A DNA stretch of 42,561 nt from Pseudomonas sp. (GTDB lineage: Bacteria > Pseudomonadota > Gammaproteobacteria > Pseudomonadales > Pseudomonadaceae): NCBI GenBank assembly GCA_022448005.1, contig JAKUTK010000016.1, positions 1-42,561 of the forward strand, read 5' to 3'. A program made the position numbers and the translations under genes. A model generated the notes under the pieces. That model was not told where the DNA came from. It did no database searches and saw nothing but the letters and a program-made list of their open reading frames with translations. Positions 1 through 9,518 of this stretch are shown here, piece by piece (within the stretch, counting starts at the first letter, position 1; each line of letters begins with the position of its first letter).

Positions 1-1
1 G

Positions 2-739
2 GCGCGCGGTGCGCTTGGCGACGATGTCGTCCTCGCTGATGCCACTGTGCCCGTGGATGTTGCGCTCTCGTTCGTCTGCAATGCTCGTCTCATAGCGAAA
101 CTCCTCGCGGCCCGGTGCCTTGTAGTCGTGGCACATGAACACGCGGGTCTCGGCTGGTAGCGTGAACAGTTTCTGAATTGACTGGTACAGCGTCCGTGCA
201 TTTCCGCCGGGGAAGTCGCAGCGTGCGGTGCCATAGTCGGGCATGAACAGGGTATCGCCGACGAATGCGGCGTCGCCGATCACATAGGTCATGCAGGCCG
301 GCGTGTGGCCTGGCGTATGAATCGCCTGCGCCTGGATGTGGCCAACCTGAAAGACATCACCGTCGTGAAACAGACGATCAAACTGACGGCCATCAGTGGC
401 GAATTCGCTGCCCGCATTGAACAGGCTGCCAAAGGTGTTTTGTACGACGGTGATCTGGTCGCCGATCGCCAGCGTCCCGCCCAGCCGCTGTTTCAGGTAC
501 GGCGCGGCGCTCAGGTGGTCGGCGTGCACATGGGTTTCGAGCAGCCATTGCACCTTGAGGTCGTGCTCGCGGACATAGTCGACCAGGCGCTCAGCCCCGG
601 CATGTGACGTACGGCCCGACGCCGGATCGTAATCCAGCACCGAGTCGATCAACGCGCACTGACGCGTTTCCGGGTCGCTGACAACATAACTGTAAGTAAA
701 GGTCGCGGGATCGAAGAACGCTTCAACGCGGGCATTCAT
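2..739 (-). CDS. MBL-fold metallo-hydrolase, persulfide dioxygenase/ETHE1-like (3' end cut by window edge)
   Basis: The reading frame begins at ATG 739 and runs off the left edge, so about 246 residues are visible and the C-terminus is missing. The metal-binding motif THVHADH (HxHxDH) is near residue 70, followed by HTPGHTP, VGDTLF and a PDYGTARCDFPGG stretch. That last stretch is typical of the glyoxalase II-like branch that includes sulfur (persulfide) dioxygenases such as ETHE1 and the Blh proteins, which oxidise glutathione persulfide to sulfite using a mononuclear iron centre. Family placement is confident; the substrate is inferred. The gene is monocistronic here and convergent with nothing visible. 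An AT-rich inverted repeat lies 83 bp upstream and could bind a regulator. Confidence 0.85.
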   Translation of the reverse strand, partial: MNARVEAFFDPATFTYSYVVSDPETRQCALIDSVLDYDPASGRTSHAGAERLVDYVREHDLKVQWLLETHVHADHLSAAPYLKQRLGGTLAIGDQITVVQNTFGSLFNAGSEFATDGRQFDRLFHDGDVFQVGHIQAQAIHTPGHTPACMTYVIGDAAFVGDTLFMPDYGTARCDFPGGNARTLYQSIQKLFTLPAETRVFMCHDYKAPGREEFRYETSIADERERNIHGHSGISEDDIVAKRTAR

Positions 740-821
740 GGCTTGCTCCTTTGCTTGGCTAGATACGGGTGGGGGTATGCCTGCAAGGATCTTAGCGCTA
801 GATACGGTTATATGCTTAGAC

Positions 822-835
822 TTAATAGTTATTAA
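822..835. promoter_or_regulatory. AT-rich inverted repeat upstream of the MBL hydrolase
   Basis: TTAATA-GT-TATTAA is a perfect 6-bp inverted repeat in an otherwise GC-rich spacer, 83 bp upstream of the hydrolase ATG. Persulfide dioxygenase genes are often controlled by ArsR-type sulfide sensors that bind AT-rich palindromes. That link is inference, and no regulator gene is visible here. Confidence 0.3.
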
Positions 836-917
836 CGCGTGTGAACCAATTCTGCTGGTGTTTCAAAGCGAAGCTGGGGGGGCAGGGGAGAGCGTCGGGT
901 GGTTTGCCGGTGAAGGG

Positions 918-1649
918 TCAGCGTGTCTTGGTGCCGGATTGGTCACTGACAATACGGCCGTCAACCAGTTGTATGGTTCGTGCGCAGTCGGCAGCCAGCC
1001 GCGGATCATGGGTCACCACCAGTACCGCGCAGCCGAACTGCGCATTGATACGGTGGAATAGCTCGAAGACACTTTGCGCGGTGCGAGTGTCGAGATTGCC
1101 GGTTGGCTCGTCGGCCAGCAGCAGTGGAGGGCGGGTGACCAGTGCGCGGGCAATGGCGACCCGTTGTTGCTGACCGCCGGATATTTGCGTGGGTTTCTTG
1201 TCGGCAAACGCGCCCAGCCCGACTTCGTCTAACAAACTGCGAGCCAGCTCGATATCCGCACTCGACGGCTTGCCGTGGCGGATCATCAATGGCATCAGCA
1301 CATTCTCCAGTACGCTGAACGCCGAAATCAGATGGTGAAACTGAAACACGAAACCGATGGCCTGGTTGCGCAGCCGGGTGCGGGTTTCATCATCGCTGTT
1401 GCGGGTGGGCTGGCCGAGTAGGTACAGCTCGCCCGAACTGGGCGCATCGAGCAGACCGATCAGGTTGAGCAGGGTGCTTTTGCCGGAACCGGATGGCCCG
1501 ATAAGCGCCGTCAATTCACCGCGGCACAACTGCAAGTCGATGCCATGCAGCACTTCCGTTTCCAGCGGGGTGCCGAGGTTGAACGCTTTACGTACCTGCT
1601 CGAGACGCAGAACCTCTTCGACGCTCGGGCTGGCAGCGGACTCAGACAT
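918..1649 (-). CDS. ABC transporter ATP-binding protein (LolD/MacB-type exporter)
   Basis: This 243-residue ATPase is the energising subunit of the exporter encoded just upstream. The start is ATG 1649 ([18 protein letters not shown]); the frame stays open further upstream but that part only overlaps the permease. Visible motifs are Walker [10 protein letters not shown], a Q-loop in FVFQFHHL, the ABC signature [10 protein letters not shown], Walker [13 protein letters not shown] and the switch His in VVTHD. The [16 protein letters not shown] region and the compact length are typical of the LolD/MacB/DevA group, which works mechanically on periplasmic substrates. The start overlaps the end of the permease gene by 8 bp, indicating translational coupling. 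The C-terminus contains the usual [10 protein letters not shown] strand. The substrate is unknown. Confidence 0.9.
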   Translation of the reverse strand: MSESAASPSVEEVLRLEQVRKAFNLGTPLETEVLHGIDLQLCRGELTALIGPSGSGKSTLLNLIGLLDAPSSGELYLLGQPTRNSDDETRTRLRNQAIGFVFQFHHLISAFSVLENVLMPLMIRHGKPSSADIELARSLLDEVGLGAFADKKPTQISGGQQQRVAIARALVTRPPLLLADEPTGNLDTRTAQSVFELFHRINAQFGCAVLVVTHDPRLAADCARTIQLVDGRIVSDQSGTKTR

Positions 1650-2875
1650 AGCGGATCGCCACGGCAGGGTCGTAGCGCGCTGCGCGGCGTGCCGGCATGG
1701 CGGCGGCCAACACGCCGGTAACCGTTGCGACCAGCATCGCCAGTGGTACCAGCGTCGGGTCGACCGGTATGAAGAACAGGCGTGGCCCGGCCAAATTGAA
1801 GACCTGCACCAAGCCCCAGCCGACAGCGCCGCCGCAGGCCGAGCCAAGCAAACCGAGCAACCCACCTTGCAGCAGGAACACTCGGAGTATCTGTCCGCGC
1901 GGGCTGCCCATGGCCCGCAGGATGCCGATCTCGCGGGTGCGTGCGTTGGACGACGCTTACCGCCAGCACGCTGGCGATGCCGAAGGCCACCGAGACCCCG
2001 ACAAACACACGGATCATCTCAGTGGTCATGCTTTGCGAACTGAGGGCGTTGAGCAGTTGACCGTTGGTTTCCATCCAGCTCTCCGCGCGCAGTCCGGTCA
2101 GGCGGGCCAGCCGTTCGGCGATGCGATCGGCTTCGAATATTTCGCCGACCGTGGTATCGATCACGGTGACGCCTCCGGCCAGGTCGAGAAGGGTCTGAGC
2201 CTGCTTCAGGTCGAGGTAGACATAGCGCGCATCCAACTCACGCACCCCTAGCTCGAAGATTCCGGCGATGTCGACCACGGCCTCGCGGCCTTCGCCGGCG
2301 TCCAGTCTTAGCTTGTCGCCGATGCCAAGGCCCAGGTCGCGTGCGAGTTCCTTACCGATCACAGCATTACCGGCGCCGACGGTGAACTGGCCGGCTATCA
2401 GATCCTTGGCCAGTGGGATGATCTGCTGATAACGCACCGGATCGATGCCGAGCAGCGCGACGGATGATCGCGCCACACCGCGCCGGGCGATAGCCGGACC
2501 GCTGATGACCGGTGAAACAGCAAGTACCTGCCGGTCTTCATCAAGCACATCGCGGATGTCCTGCCAGTTGATGATCGAGCGCAGGCGCTGCGCTCGTGGA
2601 CTCTCCAGCACCAGCGACCAGCTGCCATCATCGGCGGGCAGAACACGGTTGAGCTCATCGGGCGGAAGGATACGAATATGCGCCTGTGTGCCCAAGGTCC
2701 GTTCGATGACGTTGGCCTGTAGGCCGGTGATCAGCGCTGTGATGAACACGATGACCGCGGAACCGACAGCGATGCCAAAGATGATCAGCAGCGATTGCAT
2801 GCGGTTGTCCAGCAGGAAGCGCAGGGCAATCAGCCATTCGGTCCATAGAGAGTCGGCCAGGCGCACCGGGGTCAA
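1642..2875 (-). pseudogene. ABC exporter permease (MacB/FtsX-type), frameshifted by a 4-bp duplication
   Basis: The N-terminal part (from ATG 2875, MTPVRLADSLWTEW) has a first membrane helix (LLIIFGIAVGSAVIVFITAL) and a MacB-like periplasmic core, then reads into VLAVSVVQRT and leaves frame near 1935-1945. The rest (GSPRGQILRVFLLQGGLLGLLG to AVAIRYV, stop 1642-1644) continues in another frame with the last two helices. At the break the plus strand reads GTGCGTGC; removing one 4-bp unit restores VVQRTREIGILRAMGSP, the expected FtsX-domain sequence. The repaired protein would be about 409 residues, normal for the family. As written, the product loses its last transmembrane helices, so the exporter should be inactive unless this is a sequencing error or a reversible slippage variant. 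It overlaps the adaptor stop by 4 bp. Confidence 0.85.
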
Positions 2876-4056
2876 TCCCGGATGCCGTGGGGCATCGGTA
2901 GTTCGCGAACCCGCACGCGCTGGCCAGCTTCCGCTTCGGCGGCCAGCACCAGGTCGCCAGCCGCCAGGCCTTCTATCACTTCGCTCAGTGCAGTGCCCAG
3001 CAGACCCAGGCGAACCTCGACGCGCTCGACGACGCCCTCATTTATCCGTAGCACCTGAGCGCGAGTGCCGTTGCGGGCGAGCAGGGCATCGTTGGGTAGC
3101 ACCAGCGCCTGTTCACGGCGGCCGGTCTCGATGTTCACCGATACCGTCATGCCCTGACGCAAGAAATCGGCTGGCTCCAGCAGGTCGAGGTGGACATCGA
3201 TGGTGCCGCGCGCGGTATCGACACTCGGCGCGATGAAGCTGACCCGAGCTTGCAGCACCCGCTCGGGATAGGCGTCGGCGATCACTTTGGCGGCCTGGCC
3301 GAGCTCGACCGGTGCCAGGTTCTTTTCGTCCAGGGGAAGGAGAATTTCGCTGCTGCCGGAGCGCGCGACAGTCAGCAGTGTGCGGCCCGGCTGCACCAGA
3401 TCGCCGGGTTCGACGTCCCGTGTCTGGACGATGCCATCCACCTGCGCGTGAACACGGGTTTTGGCCAGTGCCGCGCGTGCCGCTTCCAGGCGCTGTTGCT
3501 GCACCCGCTCTTCACTGCCGCCCTCGGCCAACGCTGCAGCGGCGAAGCGTGCGCGATCACGCACAGCGCGTGCCGTCAGTTCCGCGCGGCGCGCCTGTTC
3601 GAGCGGCTCGGAAGCCAGCAACTTGCGGTCGAACAGTGCTTTCCGGCGCTTCAGCTCGCGGCTTGCCTGCTCGAGATTGTGCTGGGCCTCGCGCGCCGTC
3701 GCCTCTGCCTGTGGGCGAGCGGAATCGATCAGTTGCTGTAGGGCCGCTTCGGCTTCGCGCAAGCGGGCGCGCTGTTCGTCATCGCGCAGCTCCAGCAGCA
3801 GATCACCGGCTTTTACCGCGTCGCCTTCACGCACATGCCGCGCGGCAATCACGCCAGTGATCTCGCTGCCGACCTGGGCCAGCGACTGGGTGTCCACTTC
3901 GCCACTGGCGACCACGCGTTGCACCAATGGTCGTGTTTTCAACCGGTAACCTGGCAACTCCGGCCCTTGCAGTTGACGCCAGCCCAGCCAGCCTGCAATC
4001 AACAGCAGCACAATGAGGAACAGCAACGCGCGGCGGATTGATTTAGCGGCAGGCAA
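2872..4056 (-). CDS. HlyD/MacA-family periplasmic adaptor subunit of the ABC exporter
   Basis: This is a membrane-fusion protein linking an inner-membrane ABC exporter to an outer-membrane channel. It has an N-terminal membrane anchor (ALLFLIVLLLIAGWLGW), a lipoyl half-motif (GEVDTQSLAQVGSEITGVIAA), a long Glu/Ala/Arg-rich coiled-coil hairpin at about residues 95-200, the second lipoyl half (VDGIVQTRDVEPGDLVQPG) and beta-barrel and membrane-proximal domains. I chose TTG 4056 because AGGGAG (4066-4071, minus strand) lies 9 nt before it. A GTG at 4080 would add eight residues but has no ribosome binding site. That gives 394 residues. The stop overlaps the permease ATG (ATGA), so adaptor, permease and ATPase form one operon. 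MacA/DevB type is clear; cargo is not. Confidence 0.88.
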   Translation of the reverse strand: MPAAKSIRRALLFLIVLLLIAGWLGWRQLQGPELPGYRLKTRPLVQRVVASGEVDTQSLAQVGSEITGVIAARHVREGDAVKAGDLLLELRDDEQRARLREAEAALQQLIDSARPQAEATAREAQHNLEQASRELKRRKALFDRKLLASEPLEQARRAELTARAVRDRARFAAAALAEGGSEERVQQQRLEAARAALAKTRVHAQVDGIVQTRDVEPGDLVQPGRTLLTVARSGSSEILLPLDEKNLAPVELGQAAKVIADAYPERVLQARVSFIAPSVDTARGTIDVHLDLLEPADFLRQGMTVSVNIETGRREQALVLPNDALLARNGTRAQVLRINEGVVERVEVRLGLLGTALSEVIEGLAAGDLVLAAEAEAGQRVRVRELPMPHGIRD

Positions 4057-4203
4057 AACGGACCACTCCCTGTGCGGCACATGACGACCATCGGACGCAC
4101 AAGCTTACGGATAATCACCCGCTATGGGTACAGCGCGGGTATCACTCGGCAGAGACACCATAACCGCGTTGAATCATCGGCAGGCTCTTGGGCTCAAATA
4201 GTG

Positions 4204-4258
4204 AGCCCCTTCGTGGTACGGGACTATCGCAGCGATAGCCTCGCCCTTAGAAGGGGCT
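4204..4258 (+). other. Nested inverted repeats in the leader of the ZIP transporter gene
   Basis: AGCCCCTTC (4204-4212) pairs perfectly with GAAGGGGCT (4250-4258) and encloses a second perfect hairpin CTATCG-CA-CGATAG (about 4225-4238). The element ends 39 bp before the ZIP start codon and is not followed by a T-run, so it is not a simple intrinsic terminator. It could be a structured 5' leader, or the end of a repeat element. No known riboswitch was recognised in it. Confidence 0.5.
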
Positions 4259-4297
4259 GAGTACACTCAACGTTCCCGCTTTCAGGATTTGCTGATC

Positions 4298-5227
4298 ATG
4301 GCGTCAACCGCTCAAAGCCCCGCTGCCACTTTGCGCGCCGTCTGGCTCGCTCAGGCCCAGGCCAGTCCGTGGATTACCTTCAGTCTTGCCGCTGCGACAG
4401 TGGTTGTCCTGCTACTGCTCGTGGCCGGTGGCGTCAATGCGTTCAATAACGAGTCCAGTAATGTTCGCTACGCCATGTTGGGGGGAAGCGCCGGTTTCGT
4501 AGCCACTGCTGTTGGTGCGTTTCTGGCCATCGGCTTGCGCGATATCTCCACTCGCACGCAGGACAGCATGCTGGGGTTCGCAGCGGGGATGATGCTGGCA
4601 GCTAGCGCATTCTCATTGATCCTGCCGGGACTGGAAGCCGGCCGTGAGCTGTTTGGCAACGGGCCCGCTGCGGCATTGACCGTAGTAGTCGGGCTCGGCC
4701 TCGGCGTTTTGCTAATGCTCGGGTTGGACCACTTCACACCGCATGAGCACCAGAGCACCGGACCCCGTGGCCCCGAATTCGCGCGGCTCAATCGCGTGTG
4801 GCTGTTTGTCCTGGCTATCGCGCTGCACAACATTCCCGAAGGGATGGCCATCGGCGTGAGTTTCGCCACTGGCGACTTGAGTGTCGGGTTGCCGCTGACC
4901 ACCGCGATATCGATACAGGACATCCCGGAAGGGCTGGCGGTCGCGCTCGCACTGCGCACCACCGGTTTGTCTGCGCGGACGTCCGTGCTGATTGCGGCAG
5001 CTTCCGGGCTGATGGAACCCATCGGGGCGCTGGTCGGCATAGGCATGTCCAGCGGCTTTGCCATTGCTTACCCGGTCAGCCTCGGGTTCGCGGCAGGTGC
5101 CATGATCTTCGTGGTGTCGCATGAAGTCATTCCAGAAACGCATCGCAACGGCCATCAGACGCCGGCCACGCTCGGGCTGATGCTGGGCTTCGCTGTAATG
5201 ATGTTTCTAGACACGGCGCTGGGTTGA
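4298..5227 (+). CDS. ZIP-family divalent metal transporter (GufA-like)
   Basis: This 309-residue inner-membrane protein of the ZIP family moves zinc or related divalent cations into the cytoplasm. The family hallmark lies in adjacent helices: HNIPEGMAIGVSFATGD at about residues 175-190 and SIQDIPEGLAVALAL at about 215-230, supplying the His, Asn, Pro-Glu and Asp-Glu metal ligands. About eight hydrophobic helices are visible, with a hydrophilic HFTPHEHQSTGPRGPE loop that is His-rich as in other ZIPs. ATG 4298 is preferred over an in-frame TTG at 4289 because AGGA (4284-4287) lies 10 nt upstream of it. The gene stands alone behind a structured leader (4204-4258). The GufA branch is the closest match by motif; metal specificity is not readable. 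Confidence 0.9.
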   Translation: MASTAQSPAATLRAVWLAQAQASPWITFSLAAATVVVLLLLVAGGVNAFNNESSNVRYAMLGGSAGFVATAVGAFLAIGLRDISTRTQDSMLGFAAGMMLAASAFSLILPGLEAGRELFGNGPAAALTVVVGLGLGVLLMLGLDHFTPHEHQSTGPRGPEFARLNRVWLFVLAIALHNIPEGMAIGVSFATGDLSVGLPLTTAISIQDIPEGLAVALALRTTGLSARTSVLIAAASGLMEPIGALVGIGMSSGFAIAYPVSLGFAAGAMIFVVSHEVIPETHRNGHQTPATLGLMLGFAVMMFLDTALG

Positions 5228-5302
5228 ACGCATCTGTGTGGCGCTGAGCGGCCCCGCGTTCCGCAGTCATGCAGCACTGCGCGAAGGGGGCCGTGACTGT
5301 GC

Positions 5303-6709
<1,407 letters not shown>

Positions 6710-6973
6710 TTATCTCCCCCCTTTTATTGCCAAGCATCGGCTCCCTGCGAGTCCGAGCATGTTGTCACGCCCGCTTATCGGGATGACGCGCGACATCTTC
6801 AGGCTGCAGTGCTCGAAAGTACTCAAGCTCGCCTACAGCTAGCCAGTCGAGCGCGCTTGGCATTGTTGACCATGCGTCCGGCTGGAAATGTGGTTGGAGC
6901 GCCGTAGTCGGGATTCTTCTGCTGACATCCTGCAGGTCAACTGGCCTGAAACGGCACATTCGAGGGGTTTCGT

Positions 6974-8149
6974 TTGTCAGTTAAAACAAGCTGGGACATC
7001 TTTTGCGTTGTCGTCGACAACTACGGTGACATTGGCGTGACCTGGCGACTGGCGCGGCAGTTGGTGGCCGAGTACGGCCAGTGCGTGCGGTTATGGGTCG
7101 ATGACCTCGATACCTTCGCTCGGCTCTGTCCGGGCGCCAGCACCACCTCCGCTCAGCAATCGCACGAAGGTGTCGAGGTGCGTCATTGGACACCTGAGTG
7201 GTCAGGGGCAGAGCCGGCTGAGGTGGTGATCGAGGCTTTTGCCTGCCAGCTTCCAGACGCCTATATAAAGGCAATGGCTTGCAGTGGGCGCCGCATCCTC
7301 TGGCTCAACCTCGAGTACCTCAGTGCAGAAGACTGGGTGGTGGGCTGCCATGCGCTCCCTTCTATGCAGCCCGATCGCTTGCAGAAGTATTTTTTCTTTC
7401 CGGGATTCGAACAGGGCACCGGCGGACTGATTCGCGAGGGCGATCTGCTGGAACGCCGGGAGGCGTTTCAAGCCAACCCAGTGCTACGTGAAGCCTTTCT
7501 GCAGAGCTTCAGTCTGACCGTGCCGGCCAACGCGCGCTTGCTCTCGCTGTTCGCCTATGAAAATCGCGCCGTTGCCGGATGGCTCGATGCGCTGGCTGTT
7601 GATGAACGTCCATCACAGTTACTAGTGCCTGAGGGTCGGGTCTTGGGCGACGTGGCGGCGTGGCTGGGGCTCGAGCAGCTGCGAGCTGGTGATCGTCACG
7701 CCCGTGGTGCGCTGCAGGTTGCAGTGCTGCCGTTCATGACGCAGAACCAGTACGACATGCTGCTGTGGTGTTGCGACTTCAATGCCGTGCGCGGCGAGGA
7801 ATCCTTCATTCGGGCGCAGTGGGCAGGGCGGCCATTGGTCTGGCACATCTATCCTCAAGATGAAGATGCGCACTGGGACAAGCTCAACGCATATCTGGAT
7901 CTGTATGTCCGCGACCTCTCACCACCGGCTGCGGGAGCGCTACGTGAGTTCTGGCGTGCCTGGAACGAGGGCATAGGCAGCGGCATCGCCTGGACCGCGA
8001 TGCTCGAGCACGAGGCGGAGCTGCAGGCGCATGCGGACCGCTGGACACACAAACAGGTCGCCAACGGAGATCTGGCCGGGAAACTGATGCTGTTTTACGC
8101 GGACTGGTTAGGGCCTGCTCCGGCGCGACACCCGGCTGCTCCGGCTTGA
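6974..8149 (+). CDS. earP: EarP, EF-P-arginine rhamnosyltransferase
   Basis: EarP transfers rhamnose from dTDP-beta-L-rhamnose onto Arg32 of elongation factor P, activating it to relieve ribosome stalling at polyproline. The 391-residue protein has the conserved N-terminal WDIFCVVVDNYGDIGVTWRLARQL, including the two Asp residues used in donor binding and catalysis. Its C-terminal Rossmann half contains FNAVRGEESFIRAQWAGRPLVWHIYPQDEDAH, the signature of the family. The start is TTG 6974: GAGGGG (6962-6967) lies 6 nt upstream and the TTG begins exactly at the conserved N-terminus. Its substrate efp is the next gene, 134 bp downstream, and carries Arg32, so enzyme and substrate are matched. Confidence 0.96.
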   Translation: MSVKTSWDIFCVVVDNYGDIGVTWRLARQLVAEYGQCVRLWVDDLDTFARLCPGASTTSAQQSHEGVEVRHWTPEWSGAEPAEVVIEAFACQLPDAYIKAMACSGRRILWLNLEYLSAEDWVVGCHALPSMQPDRLQKYFFFPGFEQGTGGLIREGDLLERREAFQANPVLREAFLQSFSLTVPANARLLSLFAYENRAVAGWLDALAVDERPSQLLVPEGRVLGDVAAWLGLEQLRAGDRHARGALQVAVLPFMTQNQYDMLLWCCDFNAVRGEESFIRAQWAGRPLVWHIYPQDEDAHWDKLNAYLDLYVRDLSPPAAGALREFWRAWNEGIGSGIAWTAMLEHEAELQAHADRWTHKQVANGDLAGKLMLFYADWLGPAPARHPAAPA

Positions 8150-8283
8150 CCGTTCGGTAAGCCTGCCAGTATGGGACAGCAAAGGGGGCGATGCGTCGCA
8201 GTAACGCGGCTTGCGACGAAACAGGAACAGACCCTATGATACGCGGCCTGATTTTATGTCTCTAATTCCATTCGGATATTCGT

Positions 8284-8850
8284 ATGAAAACCGCACAAGA
8301 GTTCCGTGCCGGCCAAGTGGCCGTTATCAACGGCGCGCCCTGGATCATCCAGAAAGCCGAGTTCAACAAGTCCGGTCGTAACAGTGCCGTGGTCAAAATG
8401 AAGCTGAAGAACCTGCTCAATGGTTCGGCGACCGAGACCGTTTATAAGGCTGATGACAAGCTGGAACCGGTCATTCTCGAGCGCAAGGAAGTGACCTATT
8501 CCTACTTCGCTGACCCGCTCTACGTATTCATGGACGAAGAGTTCAACCAGTACGAAATCGAAAAAGACGACCTTGAAGGCGTGATGACCTTCATCGAAGA
8601 CGGCATGACTGACGTCTGCGAAGCCACTTTCTACAACGACAAGGTGATTTCAGTCGATCTGCCGAACACTATCGTTCGTGAAATCGTCTACACCGAGCCG
8701 TCCGTTCGTGGCGACACTTCCGGCAAGGTAATGAAGACTGCGCGCCTGAAGAATGGCGCTGAGCTGCAGGTTTCCGCTTTTTGCGAAATCGGCGACTCGA
8801 TCGAAATCGACACGCGCACCGGCGAGTACAAGTCCCGCATCAAGGCCTGA
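8284..8850 (+). CDS. efp: Elongation factor P, arginine-32 type
   Basis: EF-P enters the ribosomal E/P site and stimulates peptide bond formation at consecutive prolines. The 188-residue protein has the usual three beta-barrel domains, an N-terminal KOW-like domain and two OB-like domains ending in [13 protein letters not shown]. The modification loop reads [12 protein letters not shown] and the tip residue is Arg32 rather than lysine. This is the form rhamnosylated by EarP, encoded immediately upstream. EpmA/EpmB-type lysylation would not apply to it. No strong Shine-Dalgarno precedes ATG 8284. A canonical terminator follows at 8902-8930. Confidence 0.98.
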   Translation: MKTAQEFRAGQVAVINGAPWIIQKAEFNKSGRNSAVVKMKLKNLLNGSATETVYKADDKLEPVILERKEVTYSYFADPLYVFMDEEFNQYEIEKDDLEGVMTFIEDGMTDVCEATFYNDKVISVDLPNTIVREIVYTEPSVRGDTSGKVMKTARLKNGAELQVSAFCEIGDSIEIDTRTGEYKSRIKA

Positions 8851-8901
8851 TTACAGCCCTGCGCGGACGAGCCTGGCCTGGCGCCGGGTTAGTTGATACC
8901 G

Positions 8902-8930
8902 AACCCCGCTTATTGCGGGGTTTCGTTTTT
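8902..8930 (+). terminator. Intrinsic terminator of efp
   Basis: AACCCCGC (8902-8909) pairs perfectly with GCGGGGTT (8915-8922) across a TTATT loop, followed by CGTTTTT. It lies 52 bp after the efp stop codon and closes the earP-efp region. Confidence 0.88.
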
Positions 8931-9161
8931 CTCGGGCTGGTGATATGTGGTGGCCGCCCGCGCGGTGTCTGCATTCTTCGTGGAAAGCAGCAAACGGAGC
9001 GTCAGGCACTACGGTTCATCTGAACGGTAGGACCTGACACGAGAGAGGTGCTTACCCTGCGAGGTTGCCTCCACTAGAGCTGCATCGGGACGGCGGCTCT
9101 GATGCTCAGCCGAACAGACGCGTCTTCAGCTCACAGCCTCAGACAATCTCGTGACAGCGCG

Positions 9162-9192
9162 AGCCCCCGCTGCCCACAGAGCAGCGGGGGCT
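9162..9192. terminator. Strong 12-bp hairpin, possible bidirectional terminator
   Basis: AGCCCCCGCTGC (9162-9173) pairs perfectly with GCAGCGGGGGCT (9181-9192) around a 7-nt loop. The following bases (GATTCTTACT) are only weakly T-rich, so termination efficiency is uncertain. It sits just upstream of the presumed promoter for the aromatic leader and may insulate it from upstream transcription. Confidence 0.5.
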
Positions 9193-9212
9193 GATTCTTA
9201 CTGCACTGCCGG

Positions 9213-9242
9213 TTGAAACCAGGCGGCGCGCTGGAGTATGGT
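9213..9242 (+). promoter_or_regulatory. Candidate promoter for the aromatic leader and DAHP synthase transcript
   Basis: TTGAAA (9213-9218) and TATGGT (9237-9242) are spaced by 18 bp. A start near 9249 would leave a short 5' end carrying GGAGA (9256-9260) before the first leader ATG at 9266, the arrangement expected of attenuator-controlled transcripts. Motif evidence only. Confidence 0.45.
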
Positions 9243-9265
9243 TCGGGCATCCTTTGGAGAACAGC

Positions 9266-9394
9266 ATGCTGCTCAATCTGATTCCCTCGATCCTTGCGAC
9301 CATCGGCGCCATGCGCACGGCGTTGCTGCGTGGGCAGGCGATTGCGGCTGACGGTTACTATTTTGGGTATTGGTTTAGCCATCGGCGCGCCTGA
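9266..9394 (+). CDS. Leader peptide 1, aromatic-rich (42 aa), attenuation of DAHP synthase
   Basis: A 42-codon frame with a good ribosome binding site (GGAGA, 5 nt before ATG 9266) ends in a cluster of aromatic codons: residues 31-37 read YYFGYWF (TAC TAT TTT GGG TAT TGG TTT), followed by SHRRA and TGA. Forty-eight bp later comes an intrinsic terminator with a long T-run (9443-9483), then eventually a DAHP synthase gene, the first step of Tyr, Phe and Trp synthesis. This is the layout of a classical ribosome-mediated attenuator, in which stalling at Tyr, Phe or Trp codons would favour an antiterminator. GGGTCG (9420-9425) can pair, with one bulge, with CGAACCC (9441-9447) at the base of the terminator. 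Function is inferred; the frame and terminator are directly visible. Confidence 0.8.
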   Translation: MLLNLIPSILATIGAMRTALLRGQAIAADGYYFGYWFSHRRA

Positions 9395-9442
9395 TACCCC
9401 ACCGGCGCCCTAGCAACCCGGGTCGCCACCAGACAGTTTTCG

Positions 9443-9483
9443 AACCCCCGGTCGGCCACCCGACCGGGGGTTTTGTTTTTTTT
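9443..9483 (+). terminator. Intrinsic terminator acting as attenuator behind leader peptide 1
   Basis: AACCCCCGGTCGG (9443-9455) pairs perfectly with CCGACCGGGGGTT (9460-9472) over a CCAC loop, followed by TTGTTTTTTTT. It lies between the first aromatic leader and the DAHP synthase with no complete gene before it, so it must be read through for expression. An upstream near-copy of its left arm (AACCCGGGTCGCCACC, 9415-9430) may take part in alternative pairing. Confidence 0.9.
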
Positions 9484-9518
9484 GGCCTGAGAAGGCCTCA
9501 CACACCGAGGACAGCACC

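Larger units (their letters stand above)
8931..9265. other. Non-coding spacer with hairpins between efp and the DAHP synthase leader
   Basis: No convincing gene lies between the efp terminator and the first leader peptide. Two hairpins are visible: AGAGCTGC (9076-9083) with GCGGCTCT (9093-9100, one wobble), and the strong 12-bp stem at 9162-9192. The interval could hold a small RNA of about 150 nt ending at that stem, but no known family was recognised and no clear promoter for it was found. Confidence 0.35.

Noticed and set aside
9131..9382. 83-codon open frame on the minus strand over leader peptide 1
   Set aside because: It has no ribosome binding site of note and overlaps the attenuator; the plus-strand leader explains the region better.
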